From Triatoma infestans (taxonomy: Eukaryota; Arthropoda; Insecta; Hemiptera; Reduviidae), in assembly GCA_011037195.1 (NCBI GenBank), contig JAAEAF010001082.1, forward strand, positions 1 through 64,000: a DNA stretch of 64,000 nt, read 5' to 3'. Below the pieces are notes generated by a model. The model was not told the DNA's origin, made no database searches, and was given only the letters and a program-made list of their open reading frames with translations. Shown piece by piece: positions 23,956 through 35,610 of this stretch (the stretch's first letter is position 1; the number at the start of each line of letters is the position of its first letter). A program made the position numbers and the translations under genes.

Positions 23956-24999
23956 ATAATCGAATTTCGCAGACTTAGTTTACTCTTAACAAAACACATT
24001 TTGGACTGTGGTGGGAATCGAACAGATGATTATTTCCAGCAAACCAATTATATTTATGTTAGGAACCAAATTTGTTAAAACATAATTAATATATGTTAAA
24101 TTTGAGTTTACAGAAAATTTGTTACGCTAGAGATTTTAATATAGATTTATATTAAAAAAAAATATTCATTAATAAATAAATGGAAATTAAGCACAACCTG
24201 TAGCAATCAGGTGGTCAGCCCAGTTCTAGTCATGTGGGCAGTTGGTAATACTCTGCTAATCCATGTAATTCCCAGGGTCATCGACATTACTGCTTGACAA
24301 CAAATGGCGGCCAAACATTCTTAAACAGTAATATCTATTTTTTTTTAATTGAAAATAATAATAATAATAATAATAATAATAAACTTTAGTAATACAATAA
24401 TGTTATAAAAGTAGGCATGCCAAATTGAAATATAATAATTCCTCTCCTGAATAAAAATGTTATTTATTTCCATCTGAGTATACATATTTATATATATGTA
24501 ATTGTATAAATCTGGAATTACCTAATACTTGGAATAAATAAAGCATAAAAAAAACAAAACTAAAAATTGCATCAAAATTGATATTTAATTTGGAATATAT
24601 CTTCGAACGACAAGATCGTTTCATCAACATCCTTTAAATCAGCTTATGATTTTTTTTTTTTTTTTGGAAACGGCTTCAACGAGTGTCTTTAATCTTTGAA
24701 CATTTTTTTACCCACATCTAGGTAATTCACTTTTTTACCCAGAATTTTTTTTTTTTTTTTAAGGTTCCACGCTGGGCCACATTGAATTTATTACTGGTCC
24801 CTAAACAGTTTTAATGGAACTAATAACTAGTAAATTCGTGTCACACTCGATAGTTTCATTATCAATCGCATCAAGAAGCAACCACTGCGCTCCCAAACAC
24901 GCTTCAACTGCGCATTTACATTCGGCTTCAACCAAGACAGCTAATCTCTCACATAAAAGCAATGTCTATCGGTAAAAGAAGGGGCTTACAGAGAGCTTC
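23956..24999. other. No gene; (ATA)n microsatellite at 24350-24382
   Basis: AT-rich. Holds an ATA microsatellite and long T runs at 24650-24663 and 24746-24760. The stretch from about 24762 to 24999 is less AT-rich and may belong to the 3' UTR of the LINE at 25000-25610. Confidence 0.5.
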
Positions 25000-25610
25000 A
25001 AGCATTCTCTCGAGAGTGTTACCCCTTCAGATATGCGAAATCTAGTATTAGTGAAATGGGGATACTGACATAAGTTGTGCACCATTTTCCGGACTCCCTC
25101 ATCATAATTCAGACATAGATGTCCTGGCTATTTTGTGAGTATTACTGGCTACCCAGGCGTATCCAGTCAGTCAGTACGCCTATCATGATCCTCATTTATA
25201 TTCTATTCAATGAGAGAAGGTACTTTCCTTATACCTTTTATAAATATTGTGGCCTGGAGACACATCTCCTTGATCTTGCAGTGCTTCTCCAATCCCTTTT
25301 CCCGCACTGTTTAACTTGTCTATCACAAACTTGCTTAGTAACGACTAATACTGGCTCGGAACCACAAAATTGGCAGTGTGGATCCCACCTTAGCCAACTC
25401 GTTCGCCCTCTCATTGTTCTACCAGCTTCCTCTTTGCGAGACCATTGTCTTTTTCTACATTCACCCACTAATTTAGAGCTCCGACATGTCTTATTCAAAG
25501 CCCTTAAAGCATCTTGATTATTAGAGAATATCGCCTTTAACGTCTCCCAGCCACTTTTCCACCATACAGCAGCATTCAAAGATACCTACTGATCTCGGCC
25601 TAGAAAAAGT
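25000..25610 (-). pseudogene. LINE fragment, RNase H region, minus strand
   Basis: On the minus strand, frames between 25579 and 25238 give NAAVWWKSGWETLKAIFSNN, QDALRALNKTCRSSKLVGEC and, after a shift, NERANELAKVGSTLP. Both 'RALxKxCxSSK' and 'NERAxELAK' match the RNase H region of the LINE at 11725-12400 (RALSKPCWSSK and ERADQSAK there), so these are one family. The plus-strand 132-codon frame at 25119-25517 is its shadow. Several frameshifts are needed and the WIPGH motif is lost. Confidence 0.6.
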
Positions 25611-25739
25611 TGCCATACCGCGCCTAGAGATGTTCTTTTAATAGAACCAAACAATGCACTTATGTGGCAGAATCTACTAAAAAAACTCAATTTTCCTAAT
25701 CAGTTATTAAATTAATTACATGTCTTGTTATGTAAATGT

Positions 25740-26718
25740 TATTAAATGTCTATATTTTATAATGTAGACATTATACGAAGTTTTAAGAAAATCGTTAGAG
25801 CTGTTTTCACGAATATTCCTAACAACTGAAAAAAAAAATCTGGTGTGAAACACTCACACAACTTTCTCTTACTCCAGTTCTCAAAATTATAATTGACAAA
25901 TTTTATAGTTTGTGTACCAATTTAATGAAATTCGTCGAAAACTGAAAAAACTGTCCGATAAAAGCGCACTTCCGGTTTACTGATTTTTTTGAACTCGAAA
26001 TTTTGGCCATCTATTTGTTCTAATTAATTTTGTTTGGCTGATAGAATTGTATAATCAACTATATAGTCTCTTTAGAGAAAAACATAACCCCACAACTCCT
26101 CCAAAAGTGCCCTTAAATAAATTTTCTCAGAGAAATGTTTTAAATAAAAGTTGTAGATCTTTGTATGTTTAGTTTATATAGGAAGTATGAAGAAAATCGT
26201 CGGGAAAATTTTTGAGAAAATCGCGAAAAAGTGGAAAAAATCATTTAGTAAAGTGGTAATGTAAACGCACTTCCGGTTATCCGATTTTTTTGAAATTCGG
26301 AATTTCAACAACATATCTAATTCTAATTAATATTATTTACATGACAGAACTGTCTAATAAACTGAAATAGCACTTTAGATGAAAACCGAACCGATAATCA
26401 TTGGAGCCATTTTTGAGAAAAACGCAAAAAAAAAAAAAAAAAAAAACGGTAAAGTGGTTAGAGAATTTTGACAGATAAAGTACTGTCAGATTCCATCGTG
26501 ATAAGGTGATAACTAAACGGAATATCAAGTTTCAACTTTCTACGGTTTTTAGTTTTTGAGTTATACTGTTCACATACTTAAACACAAACACACACCATTT
26601 GCTGCAAACCATTTTTTTGGACTCAGGGGACCTCAAAACGGATATTTCCGGTGAAAACTTGATATCGAAAATTTGACAAGATTACAATACTTCCTGTTAC
26701 TAAGAGTAAGAGGAAGTA
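25740..26718 (-). repeat. Family F, near full-length, minus strand
   Basis: From 25836 the minus-strand 3' terminal block (CTGGTGTGAAACACTC on the plus strand) leads through three units to the head at 26690-26718 (CTTCCTGTTACTAAGAG...). The GT spot appears as 'acacaaacacacacc' near 26581. A stray unit fragment (25740-25830) precedes it. Confidence 0.85.
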
Positions 26719-27337
26719 AAAATAGTAATGTCACACTTCCGGTTGATGGATTTTAACCTTGAAAATTTTATTCTCACATGCGGTGGTCTGCGTAATTTGA
26801 GCTATTCGTATCATTTTCTTTTTTTTTTTTTTAATTGACAAATTTTGAGAATAATTTAATTTAATAAATTATCGACCGACACTTGCTTTCCATTTAATTC
26901 CCAACTTTTAGTATGAAATATTAATCACTGTTATACTTTCTCTTTTGCACTACCTGTTGCTTCACCCTTAATTGATGCTATACTGATAGAAATATAAGAT
27001 CTTCATATCACACAATGCCATCAATAATTAATATTATTGCAATTAATAAAAAGATTTTTTTTTTCCTTAAGAAACTTTTATTTACATTTCAATGCCATGA
27101 AAAAGTAAAAATGCGGCCGCCTAGTTACAAGCCCCAAACTACAGTGAGAGTGTGGGAGTAGCATACTTTTTTTTTATAAAAGACGGTTATATAGAGTACA
27201 AATTATTTTAACATTATCTTTCTTGTCTAAAATATGATAAAAGAATGAAATTAGAAAGGAAACTCTTAAAAGTGACAAAAGATTAAATAAAAATTGATTG
27301 TAATAATTCTAATCATATTAAAGAACCTAATTTTTAA
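26719..27337. other. No recognised feature
   Basis: AT-rich, with T runs at 26817-26831 and 27056-27064. No motif. Confidence 0.45.
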
Positions 27338-27799
27338 TTTCACTTACTCCCTTGATAAGAGGAAGTATTACGATCGTGTCAAATTTTGAAAATTGAATTT
27401 TCACTTTGAAAGCCATTTTTGTTGAGATTTCCTGAGTATGGAAAATTATGTTTTTAGCAATTTTCTGGATGTATGCGGGAAGCTCCAAATCGATATTCCC
27501 ATTGCGGGGTACTACTATCGTATCTGACAACAAGATTTCTGGCACCAAATTCATCAAATGCAAGTGCGACCATATAGAATTTTTTTTTTTTTTTGGAGTT
27601 TAAAATGACTCCAAAGATTTTCTTTAAACCTCGTATATTATATCTACATAATATAATTACGTAACATTTATTTCAAACATTTTTCACGATAAAATTAATT
27701 TTTTTGGGGAGATTTTGAGGGAACATGGCGCTAAGCTTTCTTGTATCGTTAAGCAGTAAAATATATGGTTTTATGACTATATAATAATATACATTAGAA
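27338..27799 (+). repeat. Diverged family F copy, left half of a nested site
   Basis: Shows the family head (AAGAGGAAGTATTACGATCGTG near 27358) and a weakened first unit. The copy resumes at 29817 after the insertion of the family C element, giving a split F copy. Confidence 0.65.
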
Positions 27800-28352
27800 G
27801 ATTAGCGTTGTAGATTTATAAATCTAACTACAGCCTTTAGATTATAAATTTTTCCTTTGTAATTACATTATTCCCGACGTTTCGGCACTATGCGTGCCAT
27901 CATCATGGGAAGATGATCATATCGGGAATAATGTAATTACAAAGGAAAAAATATATAATCTAAAGCTGTAGTTAGGTTCATAAATCTACAACCCTAATAA
28001 AAGTAAAATTACAACAATCAGCCATAAAAATACTACTTAATTGCACAATAATTCAATATGGCAGAACCATTGGAGCCTATAACAGATCTACAAAGAAGAA
28101 TGAAGAAATTCAGATCTACAATAAAATTATGAATATTAATCTTCCCATGAGGATGGCACGCATAGTGCCGAAACGTCGAGAATAATGTAATTACAAAGGA
28201 AAAAATATATAATCTAAAGGCTATAGTTAGGTTCATAAATCTACAACCCTAATCAAAGTAAAATTACAATAGTTGTTGTGGTGGTTGGTTCCGCAGAGCT
28301 GGAAAGCATCAGAGACATTTTCCAGTGGTAGCCTGCTTCATTTTGTGGTGGT

Positions 28353-28390
28353 CATCGACCGGTTTCGGGCGTTCGCCCATCTTCAGGATG
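28353..28390 (-). ncRNA. Hammerhead-like motif, intact core, minus strand
   Basis: Minus strand: CATC, CTGAAGA, TGGGCGAACGCCC, GAAA, CCGGTC, GATG. All fixed core positions (CUGANGA, GAAA, UC) are present, with one extra U before stem II. The loopless stem III would favour dimer-style pairing. Activity is not shown by sequence alone. Confidence 0.6.
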
Positions 28391-29638
28391 CGTTTTTCAG
28401 ACAGTGTGACAACACAGATTTGCATAGAGCAAACTTAGTTTTCACACTAACTGAATTACTGTATGTTAAAACTAAACTCTTAAACTAAGTCAAGGGATAT
28501 GGCCATCTGGGTGGGAAAACACGTGTTTGGGTTGTTAAAGGGCAAATTTTCCTTACAATGGGCACAACACACGTGGGGGTCTAATTTTTAAAACTCTGTT
28601 GTTGAAGGGAGATTTACTAACCAAAATAGAATATAAAATACACAAAATAAATTTAAATAAAATTAAATAACGATTTAAACTAATATTTAAAATTCATTCA
28701 TTCATTTAAAATTAAACGATTGTTATAATTAAGTTTTTTATAACTATGCATTCCAGTCATTATTTCACTTTTTCACTCAACATTCACATCCTCGCAAGCA
28801 TGTATACCTAAATATGTTTTTTTTATATAATTAAGTTTTTTATTATGCATTCCACTCACCATATCACATCATCATTCACATACATCATCCAAATACGCAC
28901 TTTTTTTTTTCCTATATATGTATATAAAACTAGTAAATTTAAATAAACTAGTAACTTATAAACCAGTAAATTTATATACCTAGTAGATTTAAAACTAAAC
29001 CTAACACTAAATCCGTTTAAGAACTATTTGTTGCGTGTGTAATGTTTGCACTGGTAATTGCGTTTCTGTTGCTATTGTGGGAAGAGTGTTTTGAATAATG
29101 GTTCACTGGCAAACTTTGTCTGTTCGTTTATTAAGTTTTGTGTCTTGCGTTTATATATTTCGAGTTGTTTTCACACTAAGTGAATTACTGTATTTTAAAA
29201 CTAAACTCTTAAACTAGGTCAAGGGATATGGCCATCTGGGTGGGAAAACAAGTGTTTGGGTTGTTAAAGGGCAAATTTATAACTATGCAATGGAATGCAT
29301 AGTTATAAAAAACTTTATTATAACAATCGTTTAAATTTAAATGAATGAATGAATTTTAAATATTAGTTTAAATCGTTATTTAATTTTATTTAAATTTATT
29401 TTGTGTATTTATATTCTATTTTGGTTAGTAATCTCCCTTCAACAACAGAGTTTTAAAAATTAGACCCCCACGTGTTGTGTCCATTGTAAGGAAAATTTGC
29501 CCTTTAACAACCCAAACACGTGTTTTCCCACCCAGATGACCTAGTTTAAGAGTTTAGTTTTAAAATACAGTAATTTAGTTAGTGTGAAAACTATGTTTGC
29601 TCTGTGCAAGTCTGTGTTGTCACACTGTCTGAAAAACG

Positions 29639-29676
29639 CATCCTGAAGATGGGCGAACGCCCGAAACCGGTCGATG
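29639..29676 (+). ncRNA. Hammerhead-like motif, intact core, plus strand
   Basis: Identical in its core, stem II and stem III to the minus-strand motif at 28353-28390, placed in the opposite arm. A transcript from either strand would therefore carry one sense-orientation motif towards its 3' side. Confidence 0.6.
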
Positions 29677-29816
29677 ACCACAAAATGAAGCAGGCTATCA
29701 GGGAAAATGTCTCTGATAAAATTACAATAGTTAGGTTCATAAATCTACAACCCTAATGAAAGTAAAATTACAATAAGCAGCTATAAAAATACAACTTAAT
29801 TGCACATACATTAGAA

Positions 29817-30170
29817 ACTTGTTAGAACATCAAATACGAAGAAAATCTGTTAACCGGAAGTGCGGACTTTACAGAATAGATTTATGAGTTATTTTGAATT
29901 ACTCGAAAACGACTCTGTACAGATTTCCGTTTAAACTTTGAATGCTAGCTGCATAAAATAAAAAAACCTATCATTTTTATTTGAAATATTTTTCTGAAGA
30001 AATTCTTTTCTGCAGAATTCGTGGTGTTAAATTTCAAATGTATTATCTGTGGTTGATTCAATGTTATTGGCGCTCACTTCTGGGCTACAACGTAATTTCT
30101 TGTCTGGGTTAGGGTACTGCATAAATGTGTAATACTTAAATGTTTAAAGAAAATTTGCCTTTTTCTATTT
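29817..30170 (+). repeat. Diverged family F copy, right half of the nested site
   Basis: Resumes with 'gaagaaaatctgttaaccggaagtgc' order, then a 'cgaaaacgac' and 'aaatatttttctgaaga' unit, as expected after the unit that was split at 27799. Together with 27338-27799 it brackets two later insertions. Confidence 0.6.
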
Positions 30171-30512
30171 ATAATCGAATGACCACTAATTTCAGGATCA
30201 CTTATTAACGATAAAGGTATGAATAAAATTATCCATACCTTTTAAATAAAAGAGAAGGAAATCGTGAACATATTGGTAAGAAAAAAACTTGGATATCTAA
30301 ATAATTAGAACTAAGTATACAGAAGTAGGAATCTTTTGGTACATTCCCACTTTTTTCTGCAGGATAATTCCAGTAATAAAATATGATTACTATTATGATC
30401 TCGACAGAAGAGAGAAAGATTAAGATCATAAAAATGGAAATTATATTTACTTCAGGAATCAAGAAAACTTGGAAATTAGAAAGAATATTTCAGCTGATAC
30501 AGAGTGGCAACT
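30171..30512. other. No recognised feature
   Basis: AT-rich. The minus-strand frame at 30229-30462 has low-complexity hydrophobic composition and no recognisable motif. Confidence 0.4.
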
Positions 30513-30524
30513 AGAGCTGTGCAT

Positions 30525-31412
30525 GTACTAAGCAGGCAGGGGCTTTCAGACTACCTCTGTCCCTTTGTACGCTAGGATTGAGGATCTTGGTGGGAGTAGT
30601 GACTGGACCCACATGGGTGTCTAGTGTAGTGTCTATAGGTAGGACGTTGAAATGTGTTTGGTGTGTTGAGTTGTATGTTCGTAGTAGCACGAGCGGTTTA
30701 GTAAAAGGGCTTGTGTTTGTAAGTTTCATGAGAAAGAAGTAATAAGAATCATTAAGAAAACACTAGTAGATTAAATTAAATACATTCTTTAAAGATATTT
30801 AAATGCTATTCAATAACACAGCAATATGCTTATTAATTTACTGCAATTAGTTGGAATAAACTCTTATGTTATAACTTAAACTGCCACTGATTCTAAGAGA
30901 GCGAAAAACAAGTGTGTGGCTTGAATGTCTGTTCAGACTATCTTGAAGGAATGTCTTCTAATTGTTCGTTCAAATCTTCCCTTGTGAGAAGAAGGGGTAG
31001 ACAATGCTATCAAGTTCATAAACTCTAAAAGACAATAGTGGTCTTCTACCTGAATAGTCCTTTTGCAAGAGAATGACACATTTCCTTCATAATTTTGATT
31101 TTTTCAAATTAAATATATTTAATTACGCCGTATGTTAGAATTGTGATGATAGAGTTAGGGAAACGGTGTTTCACTATTTATCTCAGTGTCCCCGTTTCGC
31201 TATTACTAGGTTTCGCGTATTTGGGACCGTATCACCCTCACAGGACTGCCTGGGAGGGTTGGAATGAAAGATAAAATATATTTAAAGATACAAACCGGTA
31301 GACTACCAGTGGAGATTAATTAGGGGATAAATTCCCCCCCATTTATTTTATCCCTCCATAAAAGCCACATAGGCTTAGGTCCCGTGCCATAGGCGTTATA
31401 GTAATAATAATA
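30525..31412 (+). pseudogene. 5'-truncated LINE with TSD, internally interrupted
   Basis: Bounded by a 12-bp duplication AGAGCTGTGCAT (30513-30524 and 31413-31424), with a TAATAATAATAA tail at 31401-31412. The first 115 bases match 12040-12165 of the LINE at 11725. The segment 31135-31330 matches its zinc-knuckle end (12190-12390). About 490 unrelated bases (30640-31130) separate them, either an insertion or sequence lost from the other copy. No intact frame remains. Confidence 0.7.
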
Positions 31413-31424
31413 AGAGCTGTGCAT

Positions 31425-32195
31425 ATGTTTGTAACTTCTCTAGGAGGTGCATGGTACAAGCGTAGGAAATGTGTTGTTCAGGGTTGAAGCTAGAGTTCGT
31501 CTATGGGGGCTTACTTCGCATATATCTACTACAGCACGGTATTTAATGAGGGAGTAAAGATAGTGTTGGCAGGAGGCTCGCAGGGACGCTAAGTTCCTAG
31601 AAATATAGTAGGTGATCCATTTATCCGTTCATGGGGAATATAGTAATGAGCTAAATAAATTCAGTTTATACTATAATAATTAATTAAAGAGACTAGTTAA
31701 ACATTATAAAATACAGAATAAATATTTAATTATTATAGATATAATTAAAAAAAAAAAATGTGCCAACAGTAAATAAACTTCGGAATAACAGAATTATCAT
31801 CAGAGAATATCAGATTATTGAACCATTGAAATTAGTGAATTTACTATATTTAGGTGAATATTACAATCATGGGAACTCTATAGTAACTGATAGAATGATG
31901 TGAATGTCGTCTGTGTGTATTTTAGCAGAATTGTATTTTACTCTATTCTTTGTGTTATTGTTTATTGCAAAATACACAGATGCAAATATTTCCTTCTGTT
32001 TGTATTAGTAGTGGGAGTAATATATAAAAAATAATTTCATTGTATTTTGAATTCGTTTCTTTATTTTCAGTTCTTTTTTCAGCTGCTCTTGCAAAATCTT
32101 GACTTGAATCATTTTGTAAGGCAATTTATAATAGTATTGTGTCCTAGAAGTGAGTTCTAGAAAAATTTATCAGTTTTAAAATGAATCTATTTTTC
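31425..32195. other. No recognised feature
   Basis: AT-rich, with an A run at 31748-31758. No coding or structural signal that I can support. Confidence 0.4.
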
Positions 32196-32200
32196 ACAAT

Positions 32201-32501
32201 TGTAACAGCAAGAGAAGCTCAACCACACTCTCGGACTGGAGTGGGAGAAGCTGTATAAATATAGAGACGGACAGTCCATGAAACCAGTTGAACACAGTGA
32301 AAATCAGTTCAGTACATCCAATCGCTACGTGTCATTCTCTTACCACTCAATCTTAAACATTCATCCATTGTAAAGTCCAGGCATTATTATTAATATATCC
32401 AGGGGTCTCATTATTAATATATCAGTTAACCAGTGTTAACCAAGTCTTCTTCTTAACTTTTCAAACAACACCAATTCTCTCCATCCAACACATCCCTTAT
32501 A
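32201..32501 (+). mobile_element. Probable solo LTR, family L2 copy 1
   Basis: Starts TGTAACAGC, has a TATA box (tataaata, 32254-32261) and ends near CATCCCTTATA. A 5-bp ACAAT flanks it on both sides (32196-32200 and 32502-32506). About 300 bases are shared with 39954-40258, including 'gacggacagtcca', 'ttaccactca' and 'accaagtcttct' blocks in the same order. No internal retroelement sequence adjoins it. The 3' CA is not preserved, so the right boundary is less sure. Confidence 0.6.
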
Positions 32502-33149
32502 ACAATTGTTAACCCATTTTCAAAACTCCAAACACTACTAAGGAATTAGATCAATTATAGAAAGATATGGTTATTCCGACAAACTATATTGGAAAAATTT
32601 ATTTACATTCTTTATCTCTAGAAATTAAAAGTAATGTATTTTTAATCTCTAGTGATAAAAAAAAAATAAAATAAAGAAAATGTGAAACACTAACACGAGT
32701 TCCTCTTAATGCAGTTAATACTATCATAAATATTAAAAAAATTAAAATTTTGCCCGCGCAAACCAACTACAATTGAACCCGCGTCTTTCCCGTGGATTGC
32801 TATCTTGTTTTGTCAAAATCCGTCAAAATCTCGAGGTGCTTTGCACCCATTATACCATTTGAGCACAAATGGCAGACATTGGAACAGCTTCAATCTCCAA
32901 TTCGAATGGGCCTGCTAGTAATCATACCCGGTTATTAATCGCAAATTCGCAATTGCAACCTTTTCTTTTCAAGTCCGAAGGAACTCGTTTTTTAAGGACG
33001 TGTAAGAACGTTCACTCGCAGCAACTTGCTCTTGTAAATCTTTCAAAAAAAAACTGGACACCGTCAAATTTATTAAATTGCTGACTAGGAGACTTTAACT
33101 TGTGGCTGATCCAATTAATAAAAAGTTATAGAATTGAATCTGTCAGCAT
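32502..33149. other. No recognised gene
   Basis: The 71-codon frame at 32869-33084 has no motif I recognise. The sequence just upstream (32750-32860) is less AT-rich. No promoter or splice pattern supports a gene. Confidence 0.35.
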
Positions 33150-33179
33150 TCGTAATTAAAAGAAAATCATTGTAGCCGT

Positions 33180-33537
33180 TGTAAGGGTGTTGTAAGGAGA
33201 TGTTGGTTGTTGATGATGATAGATGAACACTTTAAGATTGGTTTAAGATATATAATTGATATGTGTATATATGCCAGGGACTTTACACTTTAGAATTTCG
33301 AACTGAACTGAACTGAACGACAGACTGACGTGGCTAAAATGATATGTACGGAGTGTGAATCAACAGAATGATGTCTGATGTGAAAGACTGAATTGAACAG
33401 AATGATCCTTGACTGTCTCTCTCTCATATATATATCCACTGGCCGAACCTCTCCTCTCTGTGCGAGAGGGGCTGTTTCTCTCGCTAGAATGGATGAGTGG
33501 TGGAGGTTCACTACCCCTACATCATCCTACCCCTACA
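33180..33537 (-). mobile_element. Solo LTR, family L3
   Basis: A 358-bp block with TGTAAGGGTG and CCCCTACA ends and a perfect 4-bp duplication CCGT (33176-33179 and 33538-33541). A TA-rich box (33426-33437) followed by CT-rich sequence reads as a promoter on the minus strand, so I place it there with low certainty. Closing the gap rebuilds 'cattgtagccgttttgaaga', a piece of a family F unit, which confirms insertion into an older repeat. Confidence 0.75.
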
Positions 33538-33541
33538 CCGT

Positions 33542-33880
33542 TTTGAAGACAATTCCAAAAAGTCAATAACATATTCCATAATGTCTCGCATTCCGATTAA
33601 CCATGATTAAAATTAAGTATGATTTTTCATTTTTCTTAAATTTGGAATTCTGTCAATATTTGTAATGTATATTAATATTAATAGGTGATACGCAACCATG
33701 TATTGTACTTAAGGGGTATTTCAGAGGAAAGCATAACGCTACTGTTTCTTCAGAACACCAAGAAAAACAATTTTCTCTGAAAAATAGTTCAAATAAAAGT
33801 GATAATAGTTACGTGTATAGATATTATTCTAAGCTTAATGAAATTCGAGATATATTCAAGGTATAATTTGTCTAACATTA
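33542..33880 (-). repeat. Diverged family F piece, right of the LTR
   Basis: Together with about 33150-33179 it forms a decayed minus-strand family F unit, recognisable by 'gccgttttgaagac', 'tttctctgaaaaatagttcaaataaaagt' order and a 'tgtacttaaggggta' stretch. Confidence 0.5.
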
Positions 33881-34182
33881 AATTATATATGTAACATAAA
33901 TTCTAGTTTACAAAAATATAATCGCTTTTGTATTGAATTAATCATTTATAAAAAACTATACTTAATAATTTTTTAGGACATTCACCTTCTCCGATAACTA
34001 AGGAAACAAATATTAAAATATGCTTTTAGTAAACCAAACACGCATTATTTATTTATGTTAGATTTATTTAGACTATACGTGAATATCATTATAAAATTAT
34101 TTTTAACTCCAACAATTGGATCCTTTCAACATTACACAAGATCTGAATTTTAATTCGGTTTTGCATTAACTGTAAGAAAAAA

Positions 34183-35210
34183 AAAATCTGGTGTGAAACA
34201 CTCACACAACTTTCTCTTACTCCAGTTCTCAAAATTGTAACTGACAAATTTTATAGTTTGTGTACCAAATTTAATGAAATTCGTCGAAAACTGAAAAAAA
34301 AACTGTCCAGGAAAAACGCACTTTCGGTTTACTAATTTTCTTAAAACTCGGAATTTTAGTCATCTATTTATTTCTAATAAATTTTGTTTGGATGATAGAA
34401 TTGTATAATCAACTATATAGTCTCTTTAGAGAAAAACATAACCCCACAACTCATCCAAAAGTGCCCTTAAATGAATTTTCCTAGAGAAATGTTTTTAAAT
34501 AAAAGTTGTAGACCATTATATGTTTAGTTTATATAGGAAGTTTCAAGAAAATCGTCGGAATCATTTTTGAGAAAATAGCAAAAAAGTGAAAAAAAGTCAT
34601 TTAGTAAAGTGGTAATGTAAACGCACTTCCGGTTATACGATTTTTTTTAAACTCGGAATTTCAACAACATATTTAATTCTAATAACTATTATTTAGATGA
34701 TACAATTGTTTAAATAAACTGAAATAGCACTTTAGATGAAAACCTAAAACCCACCCCCTCCTCGATAACTGCCCTTAAAGGAATTTTCCAAAAGAAATGT
34801 TTCAAATAAAAGTTGTAGCTCTTTGTTGGTGTAGTTGATATATAAAGTTTGAAGAAATCGGAGCTATTTTTGAGAAAAACGCAAAAAAGTAAAAAAAATA
34901 AAATAAAAAAAAGTAAGGTGGTGGTACTTCCGGTTGAGGAATTTTGAAAGATGTCCCACATTCAGATGCCATGGTGATACCTAAACGGAATATTAAGTTT
35001 CAACTTTCTAAGGTTTTTCGTTTTTAAGCTATGCTGTTGACATGCATACACATACACACATACAGACCATTTGCTAAAAACCACTTTTTTGGAATCAGGG
35101 GATCTCAAAACGGATATTTCCGGTGAAAACTCGATATCGAAAATTTGACATGATTACAATACTTCCTCTTACTAAGAGAAAGTAACCTCTTACTAGGAGT
35201 AAGAGAAAGT
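34183..35210 (-). repeat. Family F, near full-length, minus strand
   Basis: The 3' terminal block at 34183-34222 leads through three units to the head. The end holds two TAAGAG-type motifs in a row (35165-35210), as if the 5' terminal block were duplicated. The GT spot is at 35041-35066 ('catacacatacacacatac'). One of the better-preserved copies. Confidence 0.85.
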
Positions 35211-35610
35211 TAAAATATTCTTCTTTCTTTTTTGGAAATATTTAGAGATTGGTAAATAATATTTTGTCACTGATTTTTCGCCAATATAGTCATCTCAATT
35301 TTTCTCTGAAATTTTTTTCGAAAAATTGTATTGTGGAATTTTACGGAAGCTAAGTATAACGATCGATTTCTGTCTAAAGTGCCAGTGCAATATCTAATTC
35401 TCAATGAAGTTCAGTTATAAATATTTCAAGTTTGAATATAATTGGGGAATGAAGTGAAGAAAAACAATTAAAAAAAAAAAAACCGATGTGAAGCATTAAT
35501 TGGAGTAACTTTGCCTCAATTAAATGGTGGGGGATCTTACTAATACATATTCATTAGTTTAGGAACAATAGACTGGCTACCGTGATTGTTGCTACCATCA
35601 TAGACTATAA

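Larger units (their letters stand above)
28273..29717 (+). mobile_element. Hammerhead-like palindromic element, family A copy 2
   Basis: Starts TTGTTGTGGTGGTTGG and ends GTCTCTGAT, flanked by a perfect 13-bp duplication AAAATTACAATAG (28260-28272 and 29718-29730). Two inverted arms each carry an intact motif: minus 28353-28390 and plus 29639-29676. In each, CAUC/GAUG forms stem I, followed by the CUGAAGA core, GGGC/GCCC stem II with a GAAC loop, GAAA, ACC/GGU stem III without a loop, and the cleavage-site C. One U lies unpaired between the core and stem II, unlike the standard consensus. The 1445-bp body has no reverse transcriptase. The middle (28740-29150) is unique to this copy within the window. 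Confidence 0.85.
27800..29805. mobile_element. Hammerhead-like palindromic element, family C (host of a nested insertion)
   Basis: Bounded by a perfect 11-bp duplication ATACATTAGAA (27789-27799 and 29806-29816). It holds a tight palindrome around 27911 and a second arm near 28130-28260. Hammerhead-like motifs lie at 27871-27911 (minus) and about 28142-28180 (plus). Each has a GGCAC...GTGCC stem II, GAAAC, GUC and a stem I (UUCCC/GGGAA in the first). In both, the first core base C3 reads A, which should abolish cleavage. A 'ctacaaccctaat.aaagtaaaattacaa' block repeats three times (27985-28015, 28240-28270, 29745-29775). The family A element at 28273-29717 is inserted inside it. Confidence 0.7.

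Noticed and set aside
25119..25517. 132-codon plus-strand frame as a gene
   Set aside because: It is antisense to a recognisable LINE RNase H relic and has no motif of its own.
27871..28180. Active hammerhead ribozymes in family C
   Set aside because: Both motifs have the essential first core base C3 changed to A, so I call them relics even though stems I and II still pair.
32869..33084. 71-codon plus-strand frame as a host gene
   Set aside because: Ser/Asn-rich without a known motif, lying between two solo LTRs and repeats; no support.
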